Below are positions 23,935-34,367 of a DNA stretch of 64,000 bases, one piece after another. Origin of the DNA: Loxodes magnus. Lineage: Eukaryota > Ciliophora > Karyorelictea > Loxodida > Loxodidae. Both the position numbers and the translations under genes were made by a program. Where the stretch lies: positions 1 to 64,000 of the forward strand of contig CAMPDV010002454.1 of the NCBI GenBank assembly GCA_946699065.1, read 5' to 3'. Below the pieces are notes generated by a model that saw only the letters and a program-made list of their open reading frames with translations, did no database searches and had not been told where the DNA came from. Position 1 is the stretch's first letter, and each line of letters begins with the position of its first letter.

Positions 23935-25336
23935 TCAATAATTATTTATCATTTTTTGTTGAAAATAAATCTTCTTGCTAGCTTTATTTTTTTTAATCCG
24001 TTCATCTATTTTTAAGATTTCTATTTGATCAAAATTTTCTTTTCGTTATACTTTCTTTTAGAAATCATTTCCCCTATAATTCCCTATAATTTAAATTATA
24101 TATGGGCTCATTACTTGTTTGCATTAAAAGGGCTTATTCTGCATAATTTGCTAATTTATCTTAATTTTATCTGTCAACAAATTTAAAAAATTTGCATCTT
24201 ATCATCGAAGACCTTTCTAAATTTCTAATGGATTACTAAATAATAGATTATTCATTGATTTTAATTTAAATTAATTATGGCTCATACAAAAAATATGCCA
24301 GATATTATAAATATCTTCTTCCCTCTTCACTTTAATGAAATTAATGAAATTAAACTTCTTTGGTAATCAAATTATATGGCTACGATTCTGATTATTATTA
24401 TTTTTCATTTCTCTTGCTTAGAAATAGACTTTATTTTCATAGTGCTTTTTCCAAATTTATAGCTTCTAAAGGTCTAAAACTAGCAGCTGATTTGATAGGA
24501 TTGAATGGATCTACTAAAAGGAATTGAAGCTAGAGTATTTGACTTGACAGTTGATTAGTAATTTGATAAGAATGTCAATATTGTCTACTATGGAACACTA
24601 TTAAGGCAGTGTTTTCTCATTCAAAGTCTAGACATTTGGATATATCTTTTTCTTGTTTTGCTATTCTTCATTAGTAAGTTATGTTTTCTTGTGTAAATGG
24701 AATGAAATAATTTGCAGTTGCTATGACATTTTCTTGTTCACTTTCTTTTGATCACTCTTAAGTGTATCCTGGTTATAGCTGTATGATGTTACTCTTGATA
24801 ATAACTTATAAAGTGGAGTTTTCTATAAATGAGTGATAAGGAGAAAAGAGTTAGAGATAAGGTAAACTTAAAGTTAAAAGATTACTTAAAGTAGAATACA
24901 TTTCTTTATTTGAGGGATTAACTCCTGGTATTCATGAAACACAAACACACTTTCCTTACTAAATTTAAAAATCAGCAGGAACTAAATTTCAATGATACTT
25001 AGGAAGATATAAAGAGGGATCTATAATATTGGTTTTCTACTAAGTTTCTATTAAATGCTAAAAGTTAATTTCTTCTATCTTCTACACTGTAGCTATTAAC
25101 TAGTTTATCTAAATTTATCCATTCTAAATATTTTGTTTATAAGGAATTTTTAGTTAACAGATGCTTTCAATAAACTATTAGTTAGCTTAAATGAAGCATA
25201 AGTTACAAATCTTTTTATCATTTAGTTCATTATAGCAATATTCACATACTTCTTAGAGTTGCTTATCACCTTTCTTTATCTCTACACTTTAGAAATCAGG
25301 GTTAAACTTATATTTAACTATGTTATATCCAAACAT
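23935..25336 (-). CDS. Zinc-ribbon protein ZR of unknown function (left-arm copy)
   Basis: Minus strand from ATG 25336; about 465 codons. It starts MFGYNIVKYKFNPDF. Near residue 34 is a C-x2-C-x9-C-x2-C cluster (CEYC ... CNLC), a zinc-ribbon or treble-clef pattern. The rest has no recognised domain; it includes WNLVPADFQ, WIPGVNPSNKEMY and VDPFNPIKSAASF. The C-terminus is strongly basic (KRKKVQRKE, DERIKKNKASKK). Neighbours are K3 (convergent) and a family B element upstream. A nearly identical copy lies on the other arm and a partly converted third copy at 42.2-43.7 kb. Conservation of a long open frame in three copies argues that it is real. Confidence 0.6.
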
Positions 25337-25339
25337 TAT

Positions 25340-25821
25340 AAAGCAATATAATCAGTCACTTTAATTACTAACTTTACAAAATAAATCTTTTTAAGTTGCT
25401 AAATTCTAGTAGCTCTATATATCAATTCTGATTTGCTTAATAGATTTATGTCACTTTATAAAATAAATTGAATTTACTTTAGAAAACTTAATTTAAAAAT
25501 AAAATCTAAATTATTATAATAGAACTTTAGAGCAAATACAAAAGATATAGTCTATTTTAAAATTATTTTCTATTCTTAATCAAAACATCAAATAAAATAT
25601 TTAGCTGGTATGAATTTTTAAGATTTTTACTTTATTTAGCAAAAAACTATATTTTTAGATTTATTATTTTATTTATTTTGTGATATTTTAATATATATTT
25701 TATAAACTTTATTAAAATAATTTGAGTTATTCTATTAATGAAGAAATTCAAATATATTCAAATTATTTTATTTTTAAACATTATTCTTTTATCATTATTT
25801 TCAATATAATAAAATAATTTC
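25340..25821. other. AT-rich upstream region of ZR
   Basis: Present in all three copies of this segment. No distinct promoter motif seen. It ends exactly where the 969-bp family B element is inserted. Confidence 0.4.
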
Positions 25822-26790
25822 TATAATAATAATATTAATTTTGAGTTTTCCCTTTTAGGGATTTCCAACCCCGTAAGGAGGACAGTAGTTCATGCTCCCT
25901 GATGTTAAATATAAATGCTTGGGACGTTCAATTTAGCGAGATTGGGAACTCGGGTTTCTCTAGGTTTTCCTTCCTTTTACTTGATATGGTTAACCATCCG
26001 GATTGCAATGCATTCTTTTCATTCTTGCTTATTCTTTTTTCTTCTTTTGTTGTTCTTTTATCCAATAGTTTCTTTATTTCTATTAGAATTTCTAACTCTT
26101 CCGATAAAAATGTCATACGCTTCCACAGCAGAAACATTTCTTTTTTATTTTGAATTATTTTCCTTGATTTGTTTGCTCTTTCTAGGTTTCGATTTCCATT
26201 TGTATAGCTCCAGTTTCGCTTTACTCTTTCTTAAAAGTTTACAATTTCTCTTCTACTTTTCCGAGTCTGTTATCCAGTTCAGTCTGTTTCTAAAGCTAAT
26301 TTTAGGATTCGTTAGTCTGACTTTGTTTAGATATTCCAAGAGGCGTTATGATCTCTTTCCTAGGACATAAGTCTTGACTCCATTTCTTTTGCTAGGTTTA
26401 TCTTTGCCATCAGCATATCATTGTCCTTCTTCAATCTCTTAACCTCTTCCTGGAGGTTCAGTACCACTTTGATGAGCTACTCTATGCTCATCTAGCCAGA
26501 AGGGTTGAACTCTGATACCTCCTGATGGAGAACAGATTTCATCTGTTTCTTCGGTTTCTCGCTTGAGGTTGGAATTTCCTTGTGTATATTCTTCAAGGTT
26601 GGCTTTCGTTCGTTTTGTTAGAATCCAAGTTTTTAGTTCAGTGTTGGTTAATGTTGTGATAGAGAAGATTTGAAATATTATTAAGACTTGGTTTCTTGCT
26701 TCCTCCCTTCCTTTTTGGCTTAGGAAGAGATGATATAGAAGCCTGACTTGAAACCTTCAACCATTTTTTTATTTAAATAATATCTTTTTA
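25822..26790 (-). mobile_element. 969-bp zinc-knuckle element, family B (left arm), ends defined
   Basis: The third copy of this region joins the bases at 25821 and 26791 directly (44182/44183), so the element is exactly 969 bp. The ORF starts at ATG 26764 and fills nearly all of it. Blocks: Lys/Gln-rich N-terminus, SIEQLIKVVLNLQEEVKRL coiled coil, AIQMEIETQKE, knuckle CFCCGSVWHFYRKS (last Cys replaced by Ser; Trp is TGA), basic C-terminus and tail LTSGSMNYCPP. One frame break lies upstream of the knuckle in both arms. No clear target-site duplication, poly-A tail or terminal repeat is visible. Confidence 0.7.
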
Positions 26791-26794
26791 TTAT

Positions 26795-27185
26795 TTTTAT
26801 TATTTATGTTGTTAAAGAAATTAATTCAATAAATAGTATTTACTTTTACTTTCAATGTTTTTCGGTATTTTTAATTTTCAGAATTCTTCCTTCAATAGAA
26901 GACATTTATTGTCCTTAAAAAACTTCATAATTTATTCTCTTTGACTACCATTGATATACTCTTTTTTAAATTTTATCGTGATTGAGTAGCCTAATTCTGT
27001 AAGAAAGTAGAAATTATGAAAAATTTTACCCTAAGCCTTCAAATATTCTACTCTCTATCTAGAAATTAATTATCGCATAATTAATCATAAAATAACAACC
27101 TACTTATAGATACTAGCAATCTTTTACTGCAGTCATTCTCTCAAGTTATTATAATACGTATATTCTATTATATGACCGCATACAT
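26795..27185 (-). CDS. Hypothetical protein HX (left-arm copy)
   Basis: Minus strand, a single open protein-like frame of about 125 codons: VVYDVCG near 27175, NNLREWLQQKIASIYK, FYFLTELGYSITIKF, and FKDNKCLLLKEEFW near 26910. The start is not defined and no family is recognised. It sits directly behind a family A element and in front of the family B insertion. The same ORF occurs at 44190-44580 and 48167-48545. It could be the 3' part of a larger broken gene. Confidence 0.35.
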
Positions 27186-27199
27186 CGTATACTACATAA

Positions 27200-28054
27200 A
27201 AGTTAAAAAAGTTAAAAAGCTTTGTTAAAGTCTTAGTAATCAGCCATCTGACCTATTTTATCAGCTTGTCTCCATTAGTTTGTCTTGAATTCCTACTAGG
27301 CTTGGTTAGGCGGTGTAGCACTTCATTAGTGCATCATCCTTTAATATTCGGAATAGTTTTGGTCTTGCACTTAGCGTTCCTAATTATTTATCCAAGGATT
27401 AAGATTTGAATTAAAGAATTTTTTCTATAAATTTTTCCACTTTATGATATATCCTAAATAGTTTTCTAAAAATATCTTATTATTCTTTCTTTAAATTTCG
27501 CTTAGTTAGTAGCAGTATTTTCATTAGTGTTATTTATTGCACACGTAGCATTTCATTCTTCTTTTAAACTATTATTCCTGTAACACTTATTTAATTTAAA
27601 TTTACTAATTATTTTAAATAAACTTTTACTGTTTATTTTAATTTGAGGTTTCATTTTCTATTTCCATAAGATCTGATTAATTCTGTTAAAACGAAAATGG
27701 CGTCACCTGAATTTATTATTAAATTTAAAGAATTCTTTGTTCCAGTTTGTTTTCTATTTCTTATGATGATTAATATTGTTTCTCAAGTAAAGACGTTACT
27801 AGTTTTTCTAATTTTTCTACTTTATCAGTGAGGTATCTATTTTTGAACATAAACTCTTTTAATGAGTTAAATAATATTTCTATTTGAGCTTGTATCGGAT
27901 GTTTTTTTAGTTCTGGATTTCCAAGTGGTTAATGTTCGTCATATCAATCATATTTCTCACTTTCACTCATTGTAATTATTTGGCTTTTTTATTTTTTAGA
28001 GAGTTTTCCTGTTTAAATGTTTTGTTCAAAGTTCTGTTATTTCTTAGAAGCCAT
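27200..28054 (-). mobile_element. Zinc-knuckle element, family A (left arm, inner copy)
   Basis: Minus strand from ATG 28054. Same order as the copy at 18359: MASKK-type start, coiled coil, MEIEN, CYVCNKQH knuckle and the C-terminal IGQMADY ending. Small substitutions and indels separate it from the outer copy. Its ATG marks the inner end of the left inverted-repeat arm: sequence beyond 28055 no longer matches sequence before 47305. Confidence 0.65.
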
Positions 28055-28134
28055 TTTATTCGATATAATAAATAACTAAGCTTGAGGAACAAATATAGCA
28101 GAAGTTTAAGCTTTATTGGTAATTTAATATTCAC

Positions 28135-28770
28135 ACATTATCCATTCATTTTTTTTCATAACTTTTAATTATGTTTTGACTTTAATTTTCTCAAAATACA
28201 TAAATTTCTTGGCCTAATCCAAGATAGCTACTGGATTTATAATTGATTTGAAGCTTAAAATCTTTAGTTCTCAGATTGAAAATTTCGCATTCAGATACAT
28301 TTGTCTATTGACCATTCTGTTATTAACCTCCAGACATAATATAAACAAAATTTTTCTTATCAAATCTTGTTCTATGATAATATCTCTATCTAAGCATTTA
28401 ATATTCTTAATTTCCTTTGCTTTAAAAGAAAAATGAAAAGAGTTTAGAACTAAATCAAATCCCCTGTAATAATTAGGCAATCTTCTTAAATTTACTCAAC
28501 TTAAGTGAAATCAGATTCTGTAGAAATGATATTACTTTATCTTCATTAAATTCCTAAGTTCATATATCATATGATATTAAATAGTTCGAATTTTGATAAA
28601 TTTTAGTACTTTATAAGATATTTCTTTTCTTTAAGTTAGGATATATCTAATATTTGATAACTCCAAGTCCAATTTTATCAAATAGATTTGGATTCTATTA
28701 ATTATTTTATTTCCTAATGAGCTTACGTAAATATAATATTTTAACAAGATATTAATTTCCTTTTTCTTAT
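28135..28770 (-). CDS. Kelch-like repeat protein K4 (partial)
   Basis: Minus strand. Blocks: YLRKLIRKQN, LFDKIGLGVIKYQIYPNL near 28670, DFTQVEQIQEDCLIIT near 28500, RYYHRTRFDKKNFVYIMSGG near 28380-28320, and ECEIFNLRTKDF near 28290, ending around LGLGQEIYVF near 28200. The blades that would follow are missing, so the gene is cut short at the inverted-repeat junction. Frame breaks are present and no good ATG was found. A likely pseudogene whose 3' part was lost when the junction formed. Confidence 0.5.
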
Positions 28771-28774
28771 ATTT

Positions 28775-29290
28775 TTATTAAGTTTAAAAATATTAAAAAA
28801 GTCACAAAAATAAGCAAAATTTAGATAAAGTAAGATAATCTTTACAAAGTAAAATAAATAAGTAAATAGGATTAAATTTATTGCTAATATATAGAAAATC
28901 AAAGTTTTATTTCTATTATTATTTTATTTAATAAAGTATATATATATTTTAGGTTAAACATCAAGGTATTCATTAGTTTTTGTACCTACTTCCAGATTCT
29001 TAAGGATTTTTATATTTAGCAGGTGCTTCTTAAATTTTGGAATTGTAAGCATAATAAAGAAAATTAATAAATAAATTTAGTTAAATGATAATTGTTATTT
29101 CTTTGCTATCTTAAGGCTTATAGTATTATAAAGAGTTTAAATTAAATATTTATAACATTCTATTTTAGTTTTTCTTTCCTTATTAAGAATGAAATAAGAA
29201 CTTAAAAGTAGATCGTTATTTATCTTTAAATAAAATAGATTTTTAGCGAGTTTATACTTTAAGATTTATAATTAATTAATTCCAAACTCA
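28775..29290. other. AT-rich spacer, nothing recognised
   Basis: Lies between K4 and the first GC-rich island. No feature seen. Confidence 0.4.
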
Positions 29291-29294
29291 AAAA

Positions 29295-29590
29295 TTTCTC
29301 TTTCGAGGATCGGAATAGGAATTCCAACTAAAAGACCCAGTTACTCTCTTGACACGCATAATGTGGATATTCTGTTGCTTAATTAAATAAGCTTAGTCCA
29401 GGAAGCCCCATAACTAATGACAGACAGGTTTCAAGCCGCTAGCAACAGTGTATAACTAAAAAGGTTTTATTCACTTGCTGAGATTGACTCTAACCAGGGT
29501 CCTTCTTAGCGAAGGATAGGAACTTGACCTTATCCACAAAACTAGAAAGTTTTATCATAGAATCAGCCTCAACTCAAGCTACCTTTTTAA
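29295..29590. repeat. GC-rich island, unit 1 of a direct pair
   Basis: About 300 bp with GC roughly double the surroundings. It aligns along its length with 30105-30395. Shared blocks include GGTTTCAAGCC/GGCTTCAAGCC, CAGGGTCCTTCT/CAGGGACCTTCT and AAACCAGAAAG/AAACTAGAAAG. Such islands in AT-rich genomes are often structured RNAs, but long protein-like frames also exist on both strands. GGTTTCAAGCC only loosely resembles a Pol III B box. Nature unresolved. Confidence 0.4.
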
Positions 29591-30104
29591 TTATTACTTT
29601 TAGATTTTTCTATTTATTTTATTGAACTATATTAAGAAAAATTTCTAATAAATTTCTATTATTAAAGCATAAAATTTCAAAAATTAAGAGAAATCCAAAT
29701 TTTAAAACTGTAATAACTGGTTGCCAATAGAAACTTTTGCTAATTTATAAAACTGCAGATAATAAGAAATTAAATAAGCTATTTTATTTTCTTATAATTA
29801 GTAAGATATAATTTTTATGATTCTTCTAATTTCATTTATGATTATTTATTACTTGATAAGGACTAATAACTTTTAACACAAATAAATTTTAGCATTCAGA
29901 ACTAATGTAAAATTAATATAAAGTTATATAGCAAACATGATTAAAATAATAAACTTGAAAATATATAAATCATGCTGTATTTTTATATATATGATTTAGT
30001 ATTTTTGGTAAATGAATACTTTTATATTTATTTGTAATCATGTAAGTTTATTATCAACCTCTAGTTAATTCTTTCTGCTCCTGTTCTTTGTTAATTAATT
30101 TTAA

Positions 30105-30395
30105 CTTAAAGATTTTTGGACTGCAACTTCTTGCAGTTTTACGACCCCAACACTCCCTTCATGGAATAACGGGGATATCCTGTTGCTTTCGAAAATCATC
30201 TGCCAGGGAGCTCCATCGCTATGGGCAGCCAGGCTTCAAGCCCCTACCAAAAGCGGATAATCAAAAGGAAGGCGTTCCCTTGCAAAGGTTGACTTTGGCC
30301 AGGGACCTTCTCAGCGACAGGAAAGGAACTTGTTCCTAGCCATAAAACCAGAAAGTATGATTCAGATGGTCAATCTCAGCTCCCACCATTTTTTT
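30105..30395. repeat. GC-rich island, unit 2 of a direct pair
   Basis: The better preserved and more GC-rich unit of the pair. On the minus strand it reads MVGAEIDHLNHTFW...; on the plus strand MEQRGYPVAFENHL.... Neither reading is preserved in unit 1, so protein coding is not supported. Both units are followed by TTTTTAATTATT, which hints at a common element boundary. Confidence 0.4.
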
Positions 30396-30689
30396 AATTA
30401 TTCTGCTCCTGTTCTTTTTTTTCTTCTATATTGGTCCTTAATTGTGTTCTTACATTTTCTTCTCTCTTTTCTTATTTTAAATTTTATTCTTATTTGCTTT
30501 CACAATCATTACTTAAGTTTCTTTCTTAAATTATATTTTTTTCTCCAATCAATTTTTCTTTTTGTTTCAACTATTAAATTTTTTATGAAAATTTTTAATA
30601 TATTTGTCAATCTTAGGGGTTTTACTTTTTACAAAGTTTGAATTAATATAATTTTAGTCTTACAGAATTAGTTTTTTATAATCTTAGTA

Positions 30690-32170
30690 ATTTAATATTT
30701 TACGATTTTATAATTCCTAAAAGGCATCTTTATATAAAGTACATTCAAATACATGATCGAGTTCATCATGACCTAAACCACATACACAATCAATTCCATT
30801 TTATGTGCTTTCCTTGAAAGTAGTCTTTGTAATTTAGTTATCTATATCCAAGATATGTAATTCGTCCTTTTAAGCAATAAGAGTTCCATTAATATTTAAA
30901 TTTATTTAAATTATATTTTCTTTCCTTTTTTAAGAACTAAATTACTTCACATTTTTCCACATTTATATTTAGTTTTACTCAAGAAAATATTTTTTGGGTC
31001 ATCGAGTAATTTTTATGCATTTTACTATGAATTAGAAAGTTTAATTAAGTCATCTGCAAAGCCACAAACCTCAAAATTTTTCTAATGATATTATTGCCCT
31101 AATTATGTTATTTTTCTTCTAAATATCTAATTACAATATCATAGTAAAATATTGCAAGTACAGGTCCATGACTGCTTCCTTGTTGTACTCCGTTATTTAA
31201 TTGATTTTTTAATATTACCATTATAAAGGAACTTAGCATCAATATTTTCTCAAAAAGCTTCAAATGTCATTATCAATCCCAGAGGTAATTTAAGTCTTTT
31301 TAGATGGTTAAATAGTATTTTTCTTGGTATACTGTAAAACTTTTTTTCACATCTATTAGAGTAGTAATTAAATGTTTTTTATAACCATCTACGATGCAAG
31401 TCGATAATCTATTAACATGTTCAAATTTATTATGATGTAGATCTTTTCCGAAAAAAATCAAATTAAGTTTGATGTATGATATTTCTTTCATATATTAAAT
31501 TATATAGTCTTTAAGTAATACTTTATCATATGTTTTAGTAAGCAATTCAATAGGACTATTGGTCTTCAATTACTTTAGACATTTTTACTATTTTGAAAAT
31601 AGGTAAAATATTAATTTTTTTCAATTAATTTGGTATAGTGAGTGTTCTTATCATATTGTTACTAAAACTTGTAACTGCATTATGCAATTCCTATCCTCCA
31701 TATTTAATTAATTCTGCTTTAAATTATCACTATCTGAGGCTTTGCTATTTACTTTATTGATTTATTATTTTTTAATTTCAGATTCTTTAAAAAGAGATGC
31801 TTCTTATTAGTGGCAAGGATAAAAATTTACATTAAGGGTTTATTTTATATATTGTATTAATGTTTCTATTTTAATTTTCAATCTTTTCTATATTAAATTT
31901 GAATGTTTGTCAAAAGCTTCTCAATTTTAAATAAATTGCTATTGCTACTCATAATTTTTTGCTAGATGAACTGGAAGCTTATAATAATTTTTTTCTACAC
32001 TTACTAACCAATTGCAATCTGAGCATTAATACTAATTAACTCACAGATGAAATATTACTACTTTTCAACATTATTTTATTCTATTAGTTTAAATTGGGAG
32101 AAGTATCCCTAATAAAGATTTAGACATTGCCTTCTTACATTAGAATCCTACAATTTATATCTTGAAAGAG
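30690..32170 (-). mobile_element. Non-LTR retrotransposon reverse transcriptase, broken
   Basis: Minus strand. RT motifs occur in the right order: WRPIVLLN near 31560, TTLIDVKKSF near 31350 (catalytic Asp), GVQQGSSHGPVLAIFYYDI near 31180-31130, and CGFADDLIKLS near 31070-31040 (catalytic FADD). Near 30800-30740 is the C-terminal CVCGLGHDELDHVFEC cluster typical of LINE ORF2 proteins. At least three frame breaks separate the motifs, so this copy is dead as read. No endonuclease domain is recognised upstream. It is the only polymerase in the window and could be the source that mobilises the zinc-knuckle elements, but nothing links them directly. Confidence 0.7.
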
Positions 32171-32179
32171 CAAGCGATA

Positions 32180-33555
32180 TTTTTAACTTGACATATTCTA
32201 GTTAAATGACATTTGACTATATTTAATTTAAATTTAACTTAATAATTAAATAATTTAATATTATATATGTTTTTATATTAAGAAAGCTATAATTAAAACT
32301 ATTTAAATATAATTTATTCTTTATAATTAATTCTAAAATTTTAGTTTCTTTCATTTTGCCAAGAAAATAAAGTTTTGAAAATTTAGATAAAATTTAAATT
32401 TAAGAAATTAAATAAAAGAAGACTACTATATTTAAAATAGTTTAAAACATTTAAAAATGAAACTTTAAATATAAAACTATTAAAGTATTTTAAATTTAGA
32501 AAATTCTTTTATTTTTTTATTTTTATAAGATTAAAACTTATAAATGTCTCTGATATTTTCTAAGTAATTAATAAAATTAAAACGTTTAATTAGTAACAAT
32601 AAAAAAGTGTATTTAATGGATTTTTATATCTTTCTATAAAATATTTTATTGTTAAAAATTAATTCAAAATAGAAATATAATAAGTGAAGAAAATTAATTT
32701 AGAAATTTTTTGGTTAAAACTAGAGCTAAAATTGCATTTCTTTATAATTTTAAGATAATAAACAGTAAATTTACTTTTTCCATAAATGAATAAACTAAGA
32801 TATCAAATAAAAAAAATATAATAGAAAATCCTTTATTGAGATATTTCCAATTTAATTATCAATAAATATAGAAATAATAGAAAGTCTAAATATTAATTCT
32901 ATACTTAAAGTTATTTTAATATTATTTTCTTATTTTCTTTTTACTTTATAACATAATTTTAACAAATAAGAATAAATGTATGAATACATATATATGATCA
33001 ATATTAAAATATCTTTCTAAGTGTATTAAAAGAAATATTTAAATATTTATTTTAGAAAAAAACTATTTTAGAATACAAAAAGATTTATACATTTTACATA
33101 CAAATTGAATAATTCTATTGGTATATCTCAAACATTGTTGAAGCTTTCATTAATTATAATTATTTATACATTCTATTAGTTAAAAATCAAATCATTTTTA
33201 TTATGTTTATTCTCTCAATTCTCTTCAAACTTTTTCGAATAATTAAGTTATAATAATCTTAAATAACTTTATTTTTTAAACTTAGATCCAGTATTTATAA
33301 TATAATAATTATTTTATCTATCTTCAATATGTTTAACTGAATAATTTCTAATTCATTTTCTTATTAATTTCTTCCAAATTATTTTGTCATTTACTCCTTT
33401 AAATTACAGTAGAACAAAAAATTACAGTAGAACAAAAAATTGTAAAAGTAAGTAGTTTTTAATCTAGAGAGGAAATGTTTTAAAAGACTAATATATTTAT
33501 TTTGGTTATTCCTTCTATTTTTAAGATTTTGCAGCTTTGATATTTAAAGTAATAT
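32180..33555. other. AT-rich region, nothing recognised
   Basis: No gene or element found. A 17-bp unit containing ACAGTAGAAC is duplicated in tandem near 33405-33435. The missing 5' part of the retrotransposon is not visible here. Confidence 0.4.
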
Positions 33556-33559
33556 CATA

Positions 33560-34260
33560 ACACTTATTAGATAAAGCCAAGCTATTGAGACTTTATTATT
33601 ATTATTATGCTTTTATCAAAACATTCTTATAGAAAATTCTCGGGTAGCATTCACCTTAATTTTAAATCCCAGTCTTGATTAATAAAGGTCCTTTAAATAA
33701 GAAGAAACTATGATAATTTGCAAAATAAGCAAGAGCTAAATTAGAATTTAGCAATAAACTTAGAAAGGCCTTAAAAAGACATTTAGCATCATAATTACTA
33801 ATACTAAGAGTTTATTCCTATTCTTTTCTTCCTATAATAATTTTGATTATTAGAGCTTTATTTATTTCTCTATAATGCTATTTCAAGTCTTTTAGAGGAT
33901 TTTAAAGAAATTTTTTATTTATTATGCATTTTTTATTTTTGCTCTTCCTGAGTTAAGCAGATCAGTGTGAATTAAAATTGGCATTATTGATTATTATTGT
34001 TAATTTTATCCAGTTCATCAATAAGAATAAAATTATATGAAAATTAGCATATATACAAAAAGTTTTCATCAGGCTAGTGTATAAATTTATTCCAAATGAA
34101 AACACAACTTAATAGCATTTGAAATACATTCACTTCAAATAGCCAACAAAAGTTTACATGGAAAATAATTTTCTAAGCAATAAGAAGATAAAGACCCTTT
34201 GATAAAGAGCCTTATTAAAATCTTTTTTTAATTAAAAAAAGTAAAAAATCTAGCGAAACA
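33560..34260 (-). CDS. Weak coding region with a Walker-B-like motif
   Basis: Minus strand. FVYMLISYNFILIDELDKIN near 34060-34000 resembles the Walker B segment of AAA-type ATPases (hydrophobic run, then D-E). I see no Walker A motif upstream. Downstream text is Gln/Asn/Lys-rich and then changes frame. It lies just behind the FHA gene on the same strand and could be part of a neighbouring gene. A chance match is possible. Confidence 0.2.
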
Positions 34261-34367
34261 TGAAAGCTTTAGATTAAATAAGATAATTTAAGAAAACATT
34301 TATTCTTTAGTATATTTATTATTTAAATCGAATTTATATAAACGTAAAGCTAATAAATATAATCAGT

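Larger units (their letters stand above)
11353..28054. repeat. Left arm of a giant inverted repeat (visible part)
   Basis: Base-for-base this segment is the reverse complement of 47305-64000; paired coordinates sum to about 75350. The arms differ by scattered substitutions and single-base indels. The inner edge coincides with the start of a family A element. The outer edge cannot be set, because the right arm runs past the window: 11353 pairs with 64000. The arm carries MORN-LRR, K2, K3, ZR, HX and several zinc-knuckle elements. Confidence 0.9.

Noticed and set aside
24825..25190. Protein-like plus-strand frame starting MSDKEKRVRDKV
   Set aside because: The minus-strand ZR frame over the same bases is far longer, unbroken and has a zinc-ribbon cluster; the plus reading is antisense.
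25915..26370. 151-codon plus-strand ORF under the standard code (and its mirror at 48988-49443)
   Set aside because: It is the antisense shadow of the family B zinc-knuckle ORF, which has the knuckle, coiled coil and tail on the other strand.
30088..30339. 83-codon ORF in the GC-rich island
   Set aside because: High GC lengthens chance ORFs, and the frame is not conserved in the sister unit at 29.3 kb.
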